The notes under the pieces: generated by a model
What the model was told of the DNA's origin: nothing
Database searches by the model: none
What the model saw: the letters and a program-made list of their open reading frames with translations, nothing else
DNA from: Spongilla lacustris
Lineage: Eukaryota > Porifera > Demospongiae > Spongillida > Spongillidae
Reading direction: 5' to 3'
Length of the DNA stretch: 64,000 nucleotides
NCBI GenBank assembly: GCA_949361645.1
Contig: OX442421.1
Span: forward strand, 266,001 to 330,000
Translations under genes and position numbers: made by a program
Part shown: positions 1 to 11,669 of the stretch, piece after piece
Layout of the letters: every line of letters starts with the position of its first letter
Position numbering within the stretch: the first letter of the stretch is position 1

Positions 1-614
1 AACGGTACGTCATCACGGTAGATAAAACGCGAGGTTTGTTTTTTAAAGCGTGTCATTGTCTGTCTTTACTTAAGCTACTAAGAGAAAAGGCTACCTCCAC
101 AATGATACTCTCATTTGCATTGATATAACTAAATCCAAACAGTACTGTTTTAACTCTTTAACGGCGAAAATTGATAAGGCAATTTACTTCCGTGTAGCGG
201 AATTAAAATTACACGTAATCTAAATTTAGATATCATGTGCTTCGCGCGTGATTATCTTTCGAACGGTGCGCAATTTGAATTGGGAAGTTGCTTTTAACGG
301 TTAGATCGATAGTTGACCTTCATGTTGCTAGTTCACGATCGCTGATACGACAACGGGAAGACGCTCAGCGAGTGGAAGCGGTGTTTGGGACAGACGCTAC
401 CGTTGCGATGGACGCCACCAAGAATGTAAGTTGATGTAAATGGTTTAGTTTTAACTTTTTAGACACTAAAAAGTTGTTTTTGTGTAGTTATACAACCATC
501 TGGTAATTTGCCTGTGTTTTTTATGTGTTCGAACGCGTAGGAGTATAGTAGCGCCATTTATTTGAATAAATTCACGATCTTATTTAGCGTCATTGTTGTA
601 TCATGGTGTAGAGT

Positions 615-2840
615 GGCAGTTGTATGTGCGGTGTGGGTCAGAGAGAGGGGCAGTTGTTTGTGCGTCAAAGGGGCAGTTGTGTGTGTGCGTCAGAGAGGGG
701 CGGTCAGAGAGAGGGGCAGTTGTGTGTGTGCGTCAGAGAGGGGCGGTCAGAGAGAGTGGCAGTTGTGTGTGTGGGTCAGAGAGAGGGGCAATTGTGTTGT
801 GGGTCAGAGAGAGGGGTAATTGTGTTGTGGGTCAGAGAGAGGGGCAGTTGTGTGTGTCGGTGAGAGAGGGGCAGTTGTGTGTGTGGGTCAGAGAGGGACA
901 GTTGTGTGTGTGCATCAGAGAGAGGGGCAATAGTGTTGTGGTTCAGAGAGTGGCAGTTGTGTGTGTGGGTCAGAGAGAGGGGCAGTTGTGTGTGGGTCAG
1001 AGAGGGACAGTTGTCTATGCGTCAAAGAGGGGCAGTTGTGTGTGTGGGTCAGAGAGAGGGGCAATTGTGTGTGTGGGTCAGAGAGTGGCAGTTGTGTGTT
1101 TGGGTCAGAGAGGGACAGTTGTGTGTGTGCGTCAGAGAGAGGGACAGTTGTGTGTGTGCGTCAGAGAGAGGGACAGTTGTGTGGTGTGGGTCAGAGAGGG
1201 GCAGTTGTGTGTGCGTCAGAGAGAGGGACAGTTGTGTGTGTGCGTCAGAGAGAGGGACAGTTGTGTGGTGTGGGTCAGAGAGGGGCAGTTGTGTGTGTGT
1301 GTGGGGCAGTTGTGTGTGTGGGTCAGAGAGGGGCAGTTTTGTGTGTGGTCAGAGAGGGGCAGTTGTGTGTGTGGTCAGAGAGGGGCAGTTGTGTGTGTGG
1401 TCAGAGAGGGGCAGTTGTGTGTGTGCATCAGGGACAGTTGTGTGTGTGGGTCAGAGAGGGGCAGTTGTGTGTGGGTCAGAGAGGGACAGTTGTGTGTGTG
1501 CGTCTGAGAGAGGGGCAGTTGTGTGTGTGGGTCAGAGAGAGGGGCAGTTGTGTGTGTGGGTCAGAGAGAGGGGCAGTTGTGTGTGTGGGTCAGAGAGAGG
1601 GACAGTTGTATGGTGTGGGTCAGAGAGGGTCAGTTGTGTGTGGGTCAGAGAGAGGGGCAGTTGTGTGTGTGGGTCAGAGAGGGGCAGTTGTGTGTGTGGG
1701 TCAGAGAGGGGCAGTTGTGTGTGTGGGTCAGAGAGGAGAAGTTGTGTGTGTGGGTCAGAGAGGGGCAGTTGTGTGTGTGGGTCAGAGAGGGGCAGTTGTG
1801 TGTGTGGGTCAGAGAGGGACAGTTGTGTGTGTGGGTCAGAGAGGAGAGGTTGTGTGTGTGGGTCAGAGAGGGGCAGTTGTGTGTGTGGGTCAGAGAGGGG
1901 CAGTTGTGTGTGTGCATCAGGGACAGTTGTGTGTGTGGGTCAGAGAGAGGGGCAGTTGTGTGTGTGGGTCAGAGAAAGGGACAGTTGTATGGTGTGGGTC
2001 TTAGAGGGTCAGTTGTGTGTGGGTCAGAGAGAGGGGCAGTTGTGTGTGTGGGTCAGAGAGGGGCAGTTCTGTGTGTGGGTCAGAGAGGGGCAGTTGTGTG
2101 TGTGGGTCAGAGAGGAGAGGTTGTGTGTGTGGGTCAGAGAGGGGCAGTTGTGTGTGTGGGTCAGAGAGGGGCAGTTGTGTGTGTGGGTCAGAGAGGGACA
2201 GTTGTGTGTGTGCATCAGAGGTGTGGCTATGAGAGAGGGGCAGTTGTGTGTGTGGGTCAGAGAGGGACAGTTGTGTGTGTGAGTCAGAAGGGACAGTTGT
2301 GTGGTGTGGATCAGAGAGGGGCAGTTGTGTGTGGGTCAGAGAGAGGGGCAGTTGTGTGTGCGTCAGGAACAGTTGTGTGTGTGGGTCAGAGAGGGGCAGT
2401 TGTGTGTGGGTCAGTGAGGGACAGTTGTGTGTGCGTCAGAGAGAGGGGCAGTTGTATGGTGTGGGTCAGAGAGGGTCAGTTGTATGTGGGTCAGAGAGAG
2501 GGGCAGTTGTGTGTGTGGGTCAGAGAGGGGCAGTTGTGTGTGTGGGTCAGAGAGGGGCAGTTGTGTGTGTGGGTCAGAGAGGAGAAGTTGTGTGTGTGGG
2601 TCAGAGAGGGGCAGTTGTGTGTGTGGGTCAGAGAGGGGCAGTTGTGTGTGTGGGTCAGAGAGGGACAGGTGTGTGTGCATCAGAGGTGTGGCTATGAGAG
2701 AGGGACAGTTGTGTGTGTGGGTCAGAGAGGGACAGTTGTGTGTGTGGGTCAGAGAGGGACAGTTGTGTGGTGTGGATCAGAGAGGGGCAGTTGTGTGTGG
2801 ATCAGAGAGAGGAGCAGTTGTGTGTTGATCGTATGTAGTG
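615..2840. repeat. 27-29 bp minisatellite (GGGTCAGAGAGGGGCAGTTG + TG run)
   Basis: About 80 tandem copies of a unit reading GGGTCAGAGAGGGGCAGTTG followed by TGTGTGT, with two-base GA and GT length variants. Longer blocks (for example around 1430-2000 and 1920-2300) repeat as higher-order units ending in a variant containing GGTGTGGGTC or a CATCAGGGACAG step. The unit has no stop codon in any plus-strand frame, so it produces several long false reading frames of Cys/Val/Gly/Arg-rich text. It lies inside the piggyBac element, downstream of the transposase stop. Confidence 0.95.
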
Positions 2841-3010
2841 TGCTTGTCGTATTGTGTCAGTTACAGGGAGGGGCATTTTATGTATGTGGGTCAGAAAGGT
2901 ACAGTTGTGTATTTTGTGGAGTATTGGAGAACTGTATCTAGTTGTAAGTTTGAGGTTCTGATTGTGTATATATCATGGACTGTACAACTGAAGAAATTAT
3001 TACAATGCTG

Positions 3011-5106
3011 CTATATTACATATGATTGGGATTCATGATAAACACTAAAACAGTCTGAGCCATCCTCCTTGCCTGTGTGGCACAGACTGATATTGCAACT
3101 TCTGCAGTACCATGTGGTTTCTCTCCGCTGTCCATTTTGGCTACACAACTCACATCTGCTGACACCTTTTTTGCTAGTGGATTTGTGCTTCATAGCATAG
3201 TGGTTTGTTGTTTGTTGTTGCTGTTCAGATGGCCTTCTGCCTGGACGTTTCCTTGAATTGTAGGTGCTGATTAGTTGTTCTGCCAATTGCAACCTGTATG
3301 TGCGTAGAGTGATAGGCTTGGATACATTGGCATATGTACTATGTAAGACAAAGGAATTTATGATAGCTAGTTCCAAAAGAAACATGAAGATATGTTTGTA
3401 GCACTTTCTGCTCTTAGACCGTACCATGTATGATACTCGTAGCTGATCATTATGATCAACCCCACGCATGTTTTCAGAATAAAGTGATAGAGCAGTTGGA
3501 CATGGAATCACTATTCGGGACCCATCTTTGATTTTTCTTTTTGTTGTTGTTGTTTCATTTGGCTGGCTGTTGGTTGAAAGCATTGTTACCACCTTGTTAT
3601 CCAACCACGTGACAGCACTCATTTGATCAGTTTGCATGGTGATGAAATCACCTCTGTAGTGGGTAAAGCAAATTACTATCTATGGACATACTAACATAAT
3701 AAGTTTCTTACCTTTGGCAAAGTCCCTTTTGTTTTTGGACTTTCTTCGACTTGGGAACCCTAAGCTGCTGTGGAAACTCCTTTGATGTTTGCCTGACCAT
3801 TCCGCAGGCATATGTGTCTTTTTCCAGTAGTGTTTGGAATAGGGCCGCCGATGTAAAGTAATTATCACAGTAAATATGATGGTGTTTGCCATGAAGGTGC
3901 TGTGTCAACTGAAGCACCACACGCGCTCCCAGAGTGGTACCCTCACTTTCACTATTACTACCCTTACCTGTATAGATGTCAAAGTTTTGTATGAATCCGT
4001 TTGAACTGTCTGCAAGGCACCAGACTTTTATGCCTCGCTTGACAGGCTTGTTCTTTAGGTACTGTTTGAGACATGATCTTCCTTTGAATGGTATCATTGC
4101 TTCGTCAACTACTGCATTTTTATCCATATTGTATGCCTCAATTTGTGCAGTTTGTAGTATGCTAATCACTCCACGTACTTTGCCTATTCTATCATACCCT
4201 CTCTCCCCTCTTTTTTTTAGGTCTGCATTGTTTGTGAAGTGGAGACACCTTGAGAGCTGTTTGAATCTGTCCCTTGAAATGCGTGATGCTATGGGAGCAT
4301 AGTGATAGTGATAGTCTTTTTTCCAGTAGTCCTCCAGTGCTGGCATCCTCACCAGACCCATAAGAATGTTGAACCCCAGGAAAGCCTTGATTTCAGCATT
4401 GTTGGTATCACTCCATGTTTCGTATTGCTCATTGCTAAGCACTTCTTTGGCATACCTGTTTGTTTCAATCACTATCTGATCTATGCAGTCTTCAGGAAAT
4501 AGCTGCAAAAAGATAGACAAAGGGTCATCTGAAACTTGAAATGTAGGCCCAGATGGTTGTTGGAACTCCTCCACCCTAATATTCTTCAGCTGTTTACTCC
4601 ACTTCCATGTGTGACAGGCCCTACTGTGGCTACCACCCTGAACCATGTCTGTGTCAGATTACAATGTAAGTGTGTTTTGTCACTATGGTAAATTTTGTAC
4701 CTGTGTCATCTTCATTGTCTGTGTCATCTTCATTGTCTGTGTCATCTTCATTGTCTGTGTCATCTTCATCATTTGTGTCTGTATCATTTTCAGGTGGACT
4801 GCCAGATGATGCTTCTTGATCATCATACATGTAGGGTGCAGTCCCATCTCTATATGCACGTTGGCTGCCAGAAGTACCAAAGATGACTTGGTCATCACAA
4901 ACAATAGAGGGGCTGCAATCATAGTCTACAGGTCGACTGCCAAAAGCTGATTGACAGTCTGCTTCATCATCATCATCCTCAAAGTCGCTCTGAGCACACT
5001 CCCCTACTATGACATCTTCATCATCGCTGCCTTCCATCATCGGTTCATCATCATCCAAAAGCTCCAGTACCTCATCAACACTGAGTGCGCTTCGTTTTCG
5101 TGCCAT
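3011..5106 (-). CDS. piggyBac transposase, three exons, apparently intact
   Basis: Exons at 5106-4701, 4648-3712 and 3653-3011 join with phases 1 and 2 to give about 661 residues, a normal length for the PGBD/piggyBac family. The first exon is very acidic, with a tandem EDDTDN repeat. The second holds the DDE_Tnp_1_7 core: first catalytic Asp in VVDEAMIPFKGR (about residue 317) and second in YCDNYFTS (about residue 397). The third exon carries the late acidic motif RGVDHNDQ and ends in a Cys/His-rich segment (CELC, CRSC, CHTG) matching the C-terminal zinc-binding domain. The family cuts and pastes DNA at TTAA in the nucleus. The introns are short (52 and 58 bases) with good GT/AG sites, and no stop or frameshift is visible, so this copy could be active or recently active. 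Confidence 0.9.
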
Positions 5107-5478
5107 TCCTGGTGTTATTGTTGTGGTTTCTTATGTATTCATGCATCGCTATTGGATACACTCACCTTTACCGCGTATCGCAACTTTGATCTATACACAA
5201 TGCAAACACCTGCCAGCTGCAGCTGCCTCCCGCGTCTTTGATATTTGACCGTATTTACATAAGTTTTTTATATACACAAAGTACTCCGATCTATGTACGT
5301 AAGTAAAGTTTTAACTGTTATCTATTACTCCTACTAATAATGAGCATATACAGTGGACGCGTGAAACGCTGTAAACGATTGAACGTCGCTACTCCATTTG
5401 TCGCTGAACGGCGACATCCGCTCTGAGGGAGACAATTAATTTGTCGCCGGTCAGCGACAACCGCCGTTAAAGGGCTAA

Positions 5479-6796
5479 TTAGCAAGGTAATGACCAGACA
5501 GCACCCTGGAACTATCCCAGACACATGACTGCTTGCAGTGTGGGCAAACTTGACCCTAGCTTACGAGATAGCTACTGTCCCTTCCAAGCGAGTAGTACTA
5601 GTATACAGAGCAACACGATTACTAATTACGGTATAATGCTGGGCAAGCTTGAAGGCCTTACGTTCAACCACAAAGAGGTCTTGGTCACTGCATGGGGCTT
5701 CATCTCTCGTACTACCGGTAGCATACATATAGATACCCATTTTTTTAGGGCCAATTAGGGGCCTATACGTGCACATATATCTATCGTACTAGTACTAACC
5801 TGCAGGCAGTGTTGCCACGAAATAACCTTCACCCTTAATCGTCTATATCGCGATATTAATATTGCGATATATTAAATTATTCATGATCAATTATCACTTG
5901 GTTATTAACCGATTACCAGCCAAATAGATTATTATGTAAAACCGCTTCTGGCCGAATTAATTTTGTCCTTTTTTGAATTTAAACGCTATGAAGTAAACCG
6001 TTAACAGCAGCTCATGTATTGCAAGCTTTTGTTGGGCAGGTAAAACAACTGACCACAACAGATAGTGAACGCTGACCACAACAGATCATACAATTTGCGA
6101 CTTCATCACCAACTCTGCTTTAAAGAGTTTAAGAGTACAAAGGACAAATGTATTTGCATTCCTTGAGCAAGCATGCAGCAGTGTTTTGATTGTGTGGCAT
6201 GAATAAATAATATGCAATATTCAAGTGCCCCAAACGTACACCAACCTTTTTGAATACATGATGGTTGGAGAGTTAAGAAGGGTGAAATACTGTGGAGATG
6301 ACTAAAACACAGGGGGCAATGAACAAAAGTTCTTGTGGTGCACAAACTTCCGTGGAGGAGCACATAAATAGAAGAGATATATGAAATCCTCGATTGAACA
6401 ATGGTGAGGAAAAGATCCAGCCAATTGACAGAAATATGATATAGTACTCCTTGTTTTGCAGCATGCCTTGCAAAATTATGGAGTTCTCCTCATGATTTTG
6501 AACCATTATGGAGCATTTGGGGTCATGATCTGGTGGAGGCTTTTGAGACGTTCCAATAACGTGTGAATGGACAGGTGGTCCTTTAGTGTGTTTCACACCA
6601 TGCTTGACTGCTGCTCGAGTAAAGTTAGGTTAATTGATTATGTATAGGCTCTAAGGCCTATGAATAACCTATTCATACAGAGTGAGAGGGTCTACTGTAC
6701 ACATGTACATGTATATGGGAATGGTGTGGTCTGGACGGATGTAGGTGAATGTTTCCTTTATATATTCAAGTGTTGTCTTTTATCTCTTCCATGCAG
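5479..6796. other. Intergenic, no confident gene
   Basis: AT-rich DNA. A minus-strand stretch at about 5561-5735 reads protein-like (contains STRDEAPCSDQDLFVVERKA) and could be a stray exon. Another at about 6430-6600 (minus) is open but unrecognised. A palindromic TATCGCGATATTAATATTGCGATATA lies near 5843-5870. I cannot name any of these. Confidence 0.4.
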
Positions 6797-6853
6797 TGCG
6801 ATGAACTGCAGAAAGACAACTGGTTGCTGAAGGACGAGAACATAACGTTGAAG
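6797..6853 (+). other. Possible 57-bp coding exon (coiled-coil-like)
   Basis: The segment is preceded by a pyrimidine-rich tract ending ATGCAG and followed by GTTAGA. Phase 0 reads CDELQKDNWLLKDENITLK, a charged, heptad-like peptide. It could follow a short first exon at 408-425 (ATG, MDATKN, then GTAAGT), which also ends in phase 0. That upstream exon falls inside the called piggyBac element, so the link is doubtful. Confidence 0.2.
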
Positions 6854-6960
6854 GTTAGACTACTGGAAGTGAGAGTACCAGTGTGAGCACTATGGATAGT
6901 AATTAAGAAATACAATCCTACATACAACAAAGACATTAGATTTGATCTTGAGTGCCACAG

Positions 6961-8500
6961 ATTAAAGTATGAGTCTCCTCCCTGTCAACTTTTGTCTTAC
7001 AATCCTATACTCAAACATCCCACATTTTGAGATTTTGGGAGTTGGTGATGTGGAGTTCTGCAACAAGTTCACCACCAAAAAGTATTCTGCACTTCTATCC
7101 AGCTTAAAAGAGGTAGGAAGTATCAATCCTCATTTTACAACTGCACCAGTGTTGCAAACTATACCTTCACTTGCATTGCAAGAATTTGACTTGACAATCC
7201 CCATATGTACTGGTGTTGTGACACACCAGATCATGCCTAGCATCAGGTCACTGTCACTTGCTAGTTACAGTGTCATGTGCGCATGATCCAGCTTACAACT
7301 ACAGTGGTATTAGTAAAAGATGCTGCAATACATACAACAAGACGGACAGGTTCATCACTAAATGATCAAACACTGTTTAAAATTTATTGCTTATGCATAC
7401 AGGAACGCTTTCTACTAATTTTGATATACTGTGTTTTCTTCCATGGCGATGGTCCAGTGCAGAAGTACAAAATGATGGTAATATGTATTTGGGGAACATA
7501 CTCATGTGGAGTGGCCATCAGCAGATGTAGGTGACAATGTGGGATCATTGTTTTTTGCATATCCATCACCTATCCTAGTACTCAAGCGAGGTAAGTAGTC
7601 AAAGTGGACTATGTATTTATACTATTGACTCAGATATAAATTTTAGAATGGGCACAAAGTTCTCTACTAGTTTCTATCTCTTTGGACAAAGTAAAACACT
7701 ACAGACTCTTGAGTCAGAACCTGCACCTGCTGCACCTTTGAATAAAGTGACAACTACCCTACCTATTTCGTACCCTAATGTGTTCAGAATTCAAGGCCTA
7801 GATTGCTGCCTGTGTTCCCAAGGAATGGGTTAATGTCACACCAGAGTGTATTGAAGGTTCACTGTACTGCTGTTATAATATACACTCAGGATACAAAATG
7901 ATTGCACATGGAGACCATTGGATCATACTTTTCGTGCCGTCAACGGCAGCCAAGATTATATGTAGGATGTTTCAAAGGTGATCACAATGGCTCTTGAAAC
8001 TGAACATTAGTGCTGCAATCTGCTCTAAAGTGCCACCATAGATATTAGTCACTTCAAGCGTAACATGGACTGTAATGTAAGAAATTAGATTCATTGACCT
8101 GTTTCTTCTAATATCTATGATGTCATCTTGCACAGGTTGGATACATGTTTCAGAAATACAATAAGCCGCTACGTTATGTGGGGTGATACGAAGACATGTA
8201 ACGACAAAATTAAATGCACTTGTGGAAGGATGTGGAGAATGGGGAGGTACAAAAATGGACAATAGAAGCTTCAGACTCTGGCTTCTCTAATGGATCCAAT
8301 GGAGATGGAAGGTGATGAAGAGTTACAAAATGATCATAACAATCAAAATGATGCAAGTGGGCAGGAGCCACAAAGGATTGTAGTAATGACTGTAACCACG
8401 GTGATGATCTTTCCAAACTGTACAATATGTGCATGTAAAGCAAATCTTCCTTATTATGGCCAAACTTAAGCTCCTCCCCCTGCACCCTCTTCTCATCGTT
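6961..8500 (+). pseudogene. Unassigned coding-like fragments
   Basis: Several short plus-strand pieces read like protein but do not join into a clean model. One at 6967-7111 ends in LLSSLKE before GTAGGA. One ends near 7590 (VEWPSADVGDNVGSLFFAYP) before GTAAGT but has an upstream stop. One at about 7830-7978 contains IHSGYKMIAHGDHWIILFVP. One at about 8310-8468 ends in a stop. They may be remains of one gene or of a mobile element. I do not recognise the family. Confidence 0.25.
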
Positions 8501-8688
8501 GGTTCTATCTCTGCCGAGGGAAGCTGACACGTTGAGGACTATTTTTGTAAAGCAATATTACTGAACAGATTACATGACTCAGGAGCTTGTAAGAGAGCAT
8601 TTAATGAAATTATTATCGCTTTTTTTAATTTTACATGTTAAACACAAATTTCAATATTGAACTAGTAAACTATGTAACTATGTATGAG

Positions 8689-10956
8689 TCAACTATCTAA
8701 GTAGAGGTCTAAGACTTTAGCACGTGGACCTGCCCTTGCAAGAAATGCTCTGGCATTCGAGCGCACAAGGGAAAGGTTTAGTCTGGAATAAATGCTGTCC
8801 AGAGTGGTGGAAGTGGAGGAGTTAACCTGAACTGAAAGGCGGGAAGCAAGTTTCTTGAAGGTGTCAGAGGCAAGTTGGCCCCATGCCCCGAATGAATCGA
8901 CAACAAGCGGTACGCAGCTCCAGCCTAGTTCTGCACAAATCCCAGAATTTGCTAGTATCTTTCGCTGTTCTGTGGCAAAAGCTGCAGTGCCTGCTGTGTG
9001 TCCCGCTACGGAAACTATGTCAGGTTTTAGCTGAGACGACACAGATAGGTCGAACGCAGCAGGTTTACCATTGAAGCCCCAGTTGTTAACTAGAATGTCT
9101 GCTGGTCTAGATTGTTTCTGGTCATGACCAAGACCACTGCCAGCTTCCAGCTTAGGGTTGTATAAGGCTTTCTTGAAGAGGTGATACAAGGTATCGCGAT
9201 GGTTGTTATGACGCGCAATGACATCACTACCTCTCTTGCATGTTAGAGCGTGGTGAGCCTCAAGGGCTTTGGTAGGGCAAAGGGCACACACAGAGCCGGC
9301 CTCACATAACTGAATACCAAGCCACCATTTGATGACAAACTGACATTCGGATGGTGTTAAATGCAAGCCTAAGGCCGGTGATGGGGCGACACGCAACCAA
9401 GAGCTAGCATGTGGGGATGAGACAGAAAGTAGTCGGGCTCGGTCGGCCAGGGAGCTGCTTTGCAAGAGGGATTGAAACTGTTTGTCTTCAAGATTCTGTG
9501 ACAAAACATGTCGATTGGTGTGGATGGAGTCAAAGGTTGATGAAAGAGCTTGATTGGGAGAAACAAGGGCATTAATGGCCTCGAGGAGGTATGGTGAATT
9601 GATGTGGTCAGGGAAGGAGGCACTAATAGAGCTGATGTATGCAGCAGAGCAATGGAGGAAAACAGATCGAAGGCCCATACCGCCATGGGATAAGCTCAGC
9701 GTGGCTTGCTTCCAGGCTGGGCAGTTAGGTGACAAGTCAATAGCAGTGCACTCCATGAAGCAGGCTCTGACACTATCATCAAATGTAGCGAGAGCAGATT
9801 GAATCAAATTTGGAGGTGTGGTACGTGCAATGTGCGTGACCTTGCAGAAGGCAGCACACTGGTGAAGGAGAGTTAGGGCAATCTGGGGATCCTCTAGTTT
9901 CTGCAGTTGTTGGTGCAAGATATTAGAAGCCCTGATGGCTGATGATGCAAAGTCTTCACAAAAGCTTTTGTTTCCAATTGGTGACCCAAGAATGACAAAA
10001 TTCGGAACATTTGAGCGTGTAGTGATAGCATCATGAAAGTCAGGTAGGGTTTTTTTGCAAAAAAGTTCACATTTGCTGAAGTTAGGAAATAGGCCAAGGG
10101 GGGGCCCCTGATTATTCAAGATAGATAGGGCCTGATCAATGCTAGTCTTGGACCCAGCCAGAGCACCATCGTCCAAGTACCATTTGTTGAAAGATAGGGA
10201 CTCACAGGCATTTTCGATTTCAATGATGACAGGGTGAATAACGAGAGAAAATAGAAGGGAGCCAAGTGGATCACCTTGCTGCACACCTGAGGTAGATGAC
10301 AGACTGCCCAGTGGATGCCAAAGATTGGTGGGATGGCTGTAGCACCATGACACCCATGGGAGGAGCTCAGGGAAATAGGAGTGGCATTGATCGAGTACAG
10401 CTTGTCTTGAGACATTGTTAAAGGCATTGCGGAGATCTACCTTTAGGACTACAAAGTCGTCATCTTCCCAATGACGGTCAACACATGCTCGTAATGAGTG
10501 GACCATGGTCTCGGCTCCACCTGGGCAAGCTACTCCGAGTTGGTGTGGACTGAAGTAATCAGCAGCCTTGCATTTAACCATGGCGCATAAACATCTGCTG
10601 GTTAATCGACGTAGCACCTCACCTATGGCAATAGGTCTAACGTCACAGTCAGGAGCCTTGGATTTATCGATGGCTATCAGGGAACCTCCAGCAAGGTGAG
10701 TTGCGATTTCTGCTGGGACCTTACCACTGGCCAACAGGTTCACTACACTTAAAAGCACCTTGGCAAGTGAGGTAGGCAGGGTGGCTTCCAGAGCATCTAG
10801 GATGTGTTGAATTCTTAAGTCAGAGGGGCCGCAAGCTGTATCTTTGCTGAAAGAGTGGATAATGGACAAAATGTTGAAGTCAGCAGGAAGGATGTTAGGT
10901 GAGCTCTGAGGAGAGTGATCCATGAAGGTGAAAATTTGTCTACTGAAGACTTCCAT
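8689..10956 (-). CDS. Non-LTR-type reverse transcriptase with C-terminal nuclease-like region
   Basis: A single open frame of 755 residues. Reverse transcriptase motifs are in order: LKVDLRNAFN (about 171-180, first Asp), SGVQQGDPLG (about 223-232) and WYLDDG (about 259-264, catalytic Asp pair). After a thumb region comes a CALC...HHALTC zinc-binding knuckle (about 550-570), then RPADILV followed by AAFDLSV, spaced like a PD-(D/E)XK nuclease core as in restriction-like-endonuclease retrotransposons such as R2. No apurinic endonuclease, gag-like ORF or LTR lies upstream, so the element is probably 5' truncated or belongs to a lineage with one ORF. No poly(A) or target duplication was identified at 8688. 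The ORF is uninterrupted, which suggests a young copy. The RT assignment is firm; the nuclease assignment is inference. Confidence 0.85.
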   Translation of the reverse strand: MEVFSRQIFTFMDHSPQSSPNILPADFNILSIIHSFSKDTACGPSDLRIQHILDALEATLPTSLAKVLLSVVNLLASGKVPAEIATHLAGGSLIAIDKSKAPDCDVRPIAIGEVLRRLTSRCLCAMVKCKAADYFSPHQLGVACPGGAETMVHSLRACVDRHWEDDDFVVLKVDLRNAFNNVSRQAVLDQCHSYFPELLPWVSWCYSHPTNLWHPLGSLSSTSGVQQGDPLGSLLFSLVIHPVIIEIENACESLSFNKWYLDDGALAGSKTSIDQALSILNNQGPPLGLFPNFSKCELFCKKTLPDFHDAITTRSNVPNFVILGSPIGNKSFCEDFASSAIRASNILHQQLQKLEDPQIALTLLHQCAAFCKVTHIARTTPPNLIQSALATFDDSVRACFMECTAIDLSPNCPAWKQATLSLSHGGMGLRSVFLHCSAAYISSISASFPDHINSPYLLEAINALVSPNQALSSTFDSIHTNRHVLSQNLEDKQFQSLLQSSSLADRARLLSVSSPHASSWLRVAPSPALGLHLTPSECQFVIKWWLGIQLCEAGSVCALCPTKALEAHHALTCKRGSDVIARHNNHRDTLYHLFKKALYNPKLEAGSGLGHDQKQSRPADILVNNWGFNGKPAAFDLSVSSQLKPDIVSVAGHTAGTAAFATEQRKILANSGICAELGWSCVPLVVDSFGAWGQLASDTFKKLASRLSVQVNSSTSTTLDSIYSRLNLSLVRSNARAFLARAGPRAKVLDLYLDS

Positions 10957-11669
10957 TACATATACAATTCATGCAGAAAAAAATCTTTGTTTTGCTCATC
11001 TTGGACCATGTTTTTAATCAACAGAGGAGATTGGAAGCAAGACTGTAATAGAAAGATATCCTGTACTTGAAGGAGTTTACAAGTCCGTGACGTATCACAA
11101 TAAGAATACAATTTGAATGATTTCCCATGCATGCAAATCTACATGTAGATTGTTGGGTGCAAGTTTGTGAAGTGAAGTGCCAAACATGCTAAGTTGCTTT
11201 GGTACATGTTTGTAAGCATGTGTCGCATTAAGGTCTTACATGTACATCTAGCCTATCAGATGTTGTGTGCTTGGCTTTGTGGGGTGTTTTGTCTGTCCAT
11301 ATAGGTGCACCGTTGACAACTCATGATAAATGAGTAGACCTTGAAGAACATTCTATGTGCCTGATGTACCTGTTTGCAGAGTGATTGTTGGGATATTTTT
11401 CCTGCTTCGAGGTTTTTTTCTCCCCCGATGTGTTTTTCCTCTAATGATATGTATAAGCCCACCCCATCTTAATCAAATTTCGTTTTTTAGCCTCCCTCGA
11501 ACTATTGTGTGGTGTTCTGTGTTGGGCCCAGCCTCCATAGCTGTGATGATTTTGTTGTGTTTGTTGGCAGTGTGTAAACCAACACTCCAATTTGGTCACT
11601 TGGAGATGCTATACAGTTGGCATGCGAGAGGAAGCAGCACCCTTTGACGTAGCAGGGGGTGAAGGTGAG
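10957..11669. other. Intergenic, nothing recognised
   Basis: AT-rich sequence between the reverse transcriptase ORF and the satellite, with several ACATGTA words. Open frames here are short and unconvincing. Confidence 0.4.

Larger units (their letters stand above)
154..5474 (-). mobile_element. piggyBac-type DNA transposon
   Basis: The left end reads TTAA then CTCTTTAACGGCG (TTAA at 150-153). The right end, read on the minus strand, is CCCTTTAACGGCG (5474 down to 5462), so 11 bases match as a terminal inverted repeat. The base pairs outside the right end read CTAA, one change from the expected TTAA target duplication. The transposase gene lies inside on the minus strand. An imperfect subterminal hairpin (GTCGCTGAACGGCGAC near 5399, its partner near 5443-5459) supports the right end. 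The left half contains a large minisatellite. The left boundary is inferred from the short repeat only; a shorter element ending near 2.9 kb is possible but I see no TTAA there. Confidence 0.6.

Noticed and set aside
562..2941. Long Cys/Val/Gly-rich open frames (up to 472 residues) on the plus strand
   Set aside because: All three frames are open because the minisatellite unit lacks stops; the translations are mere copies of the repeat.
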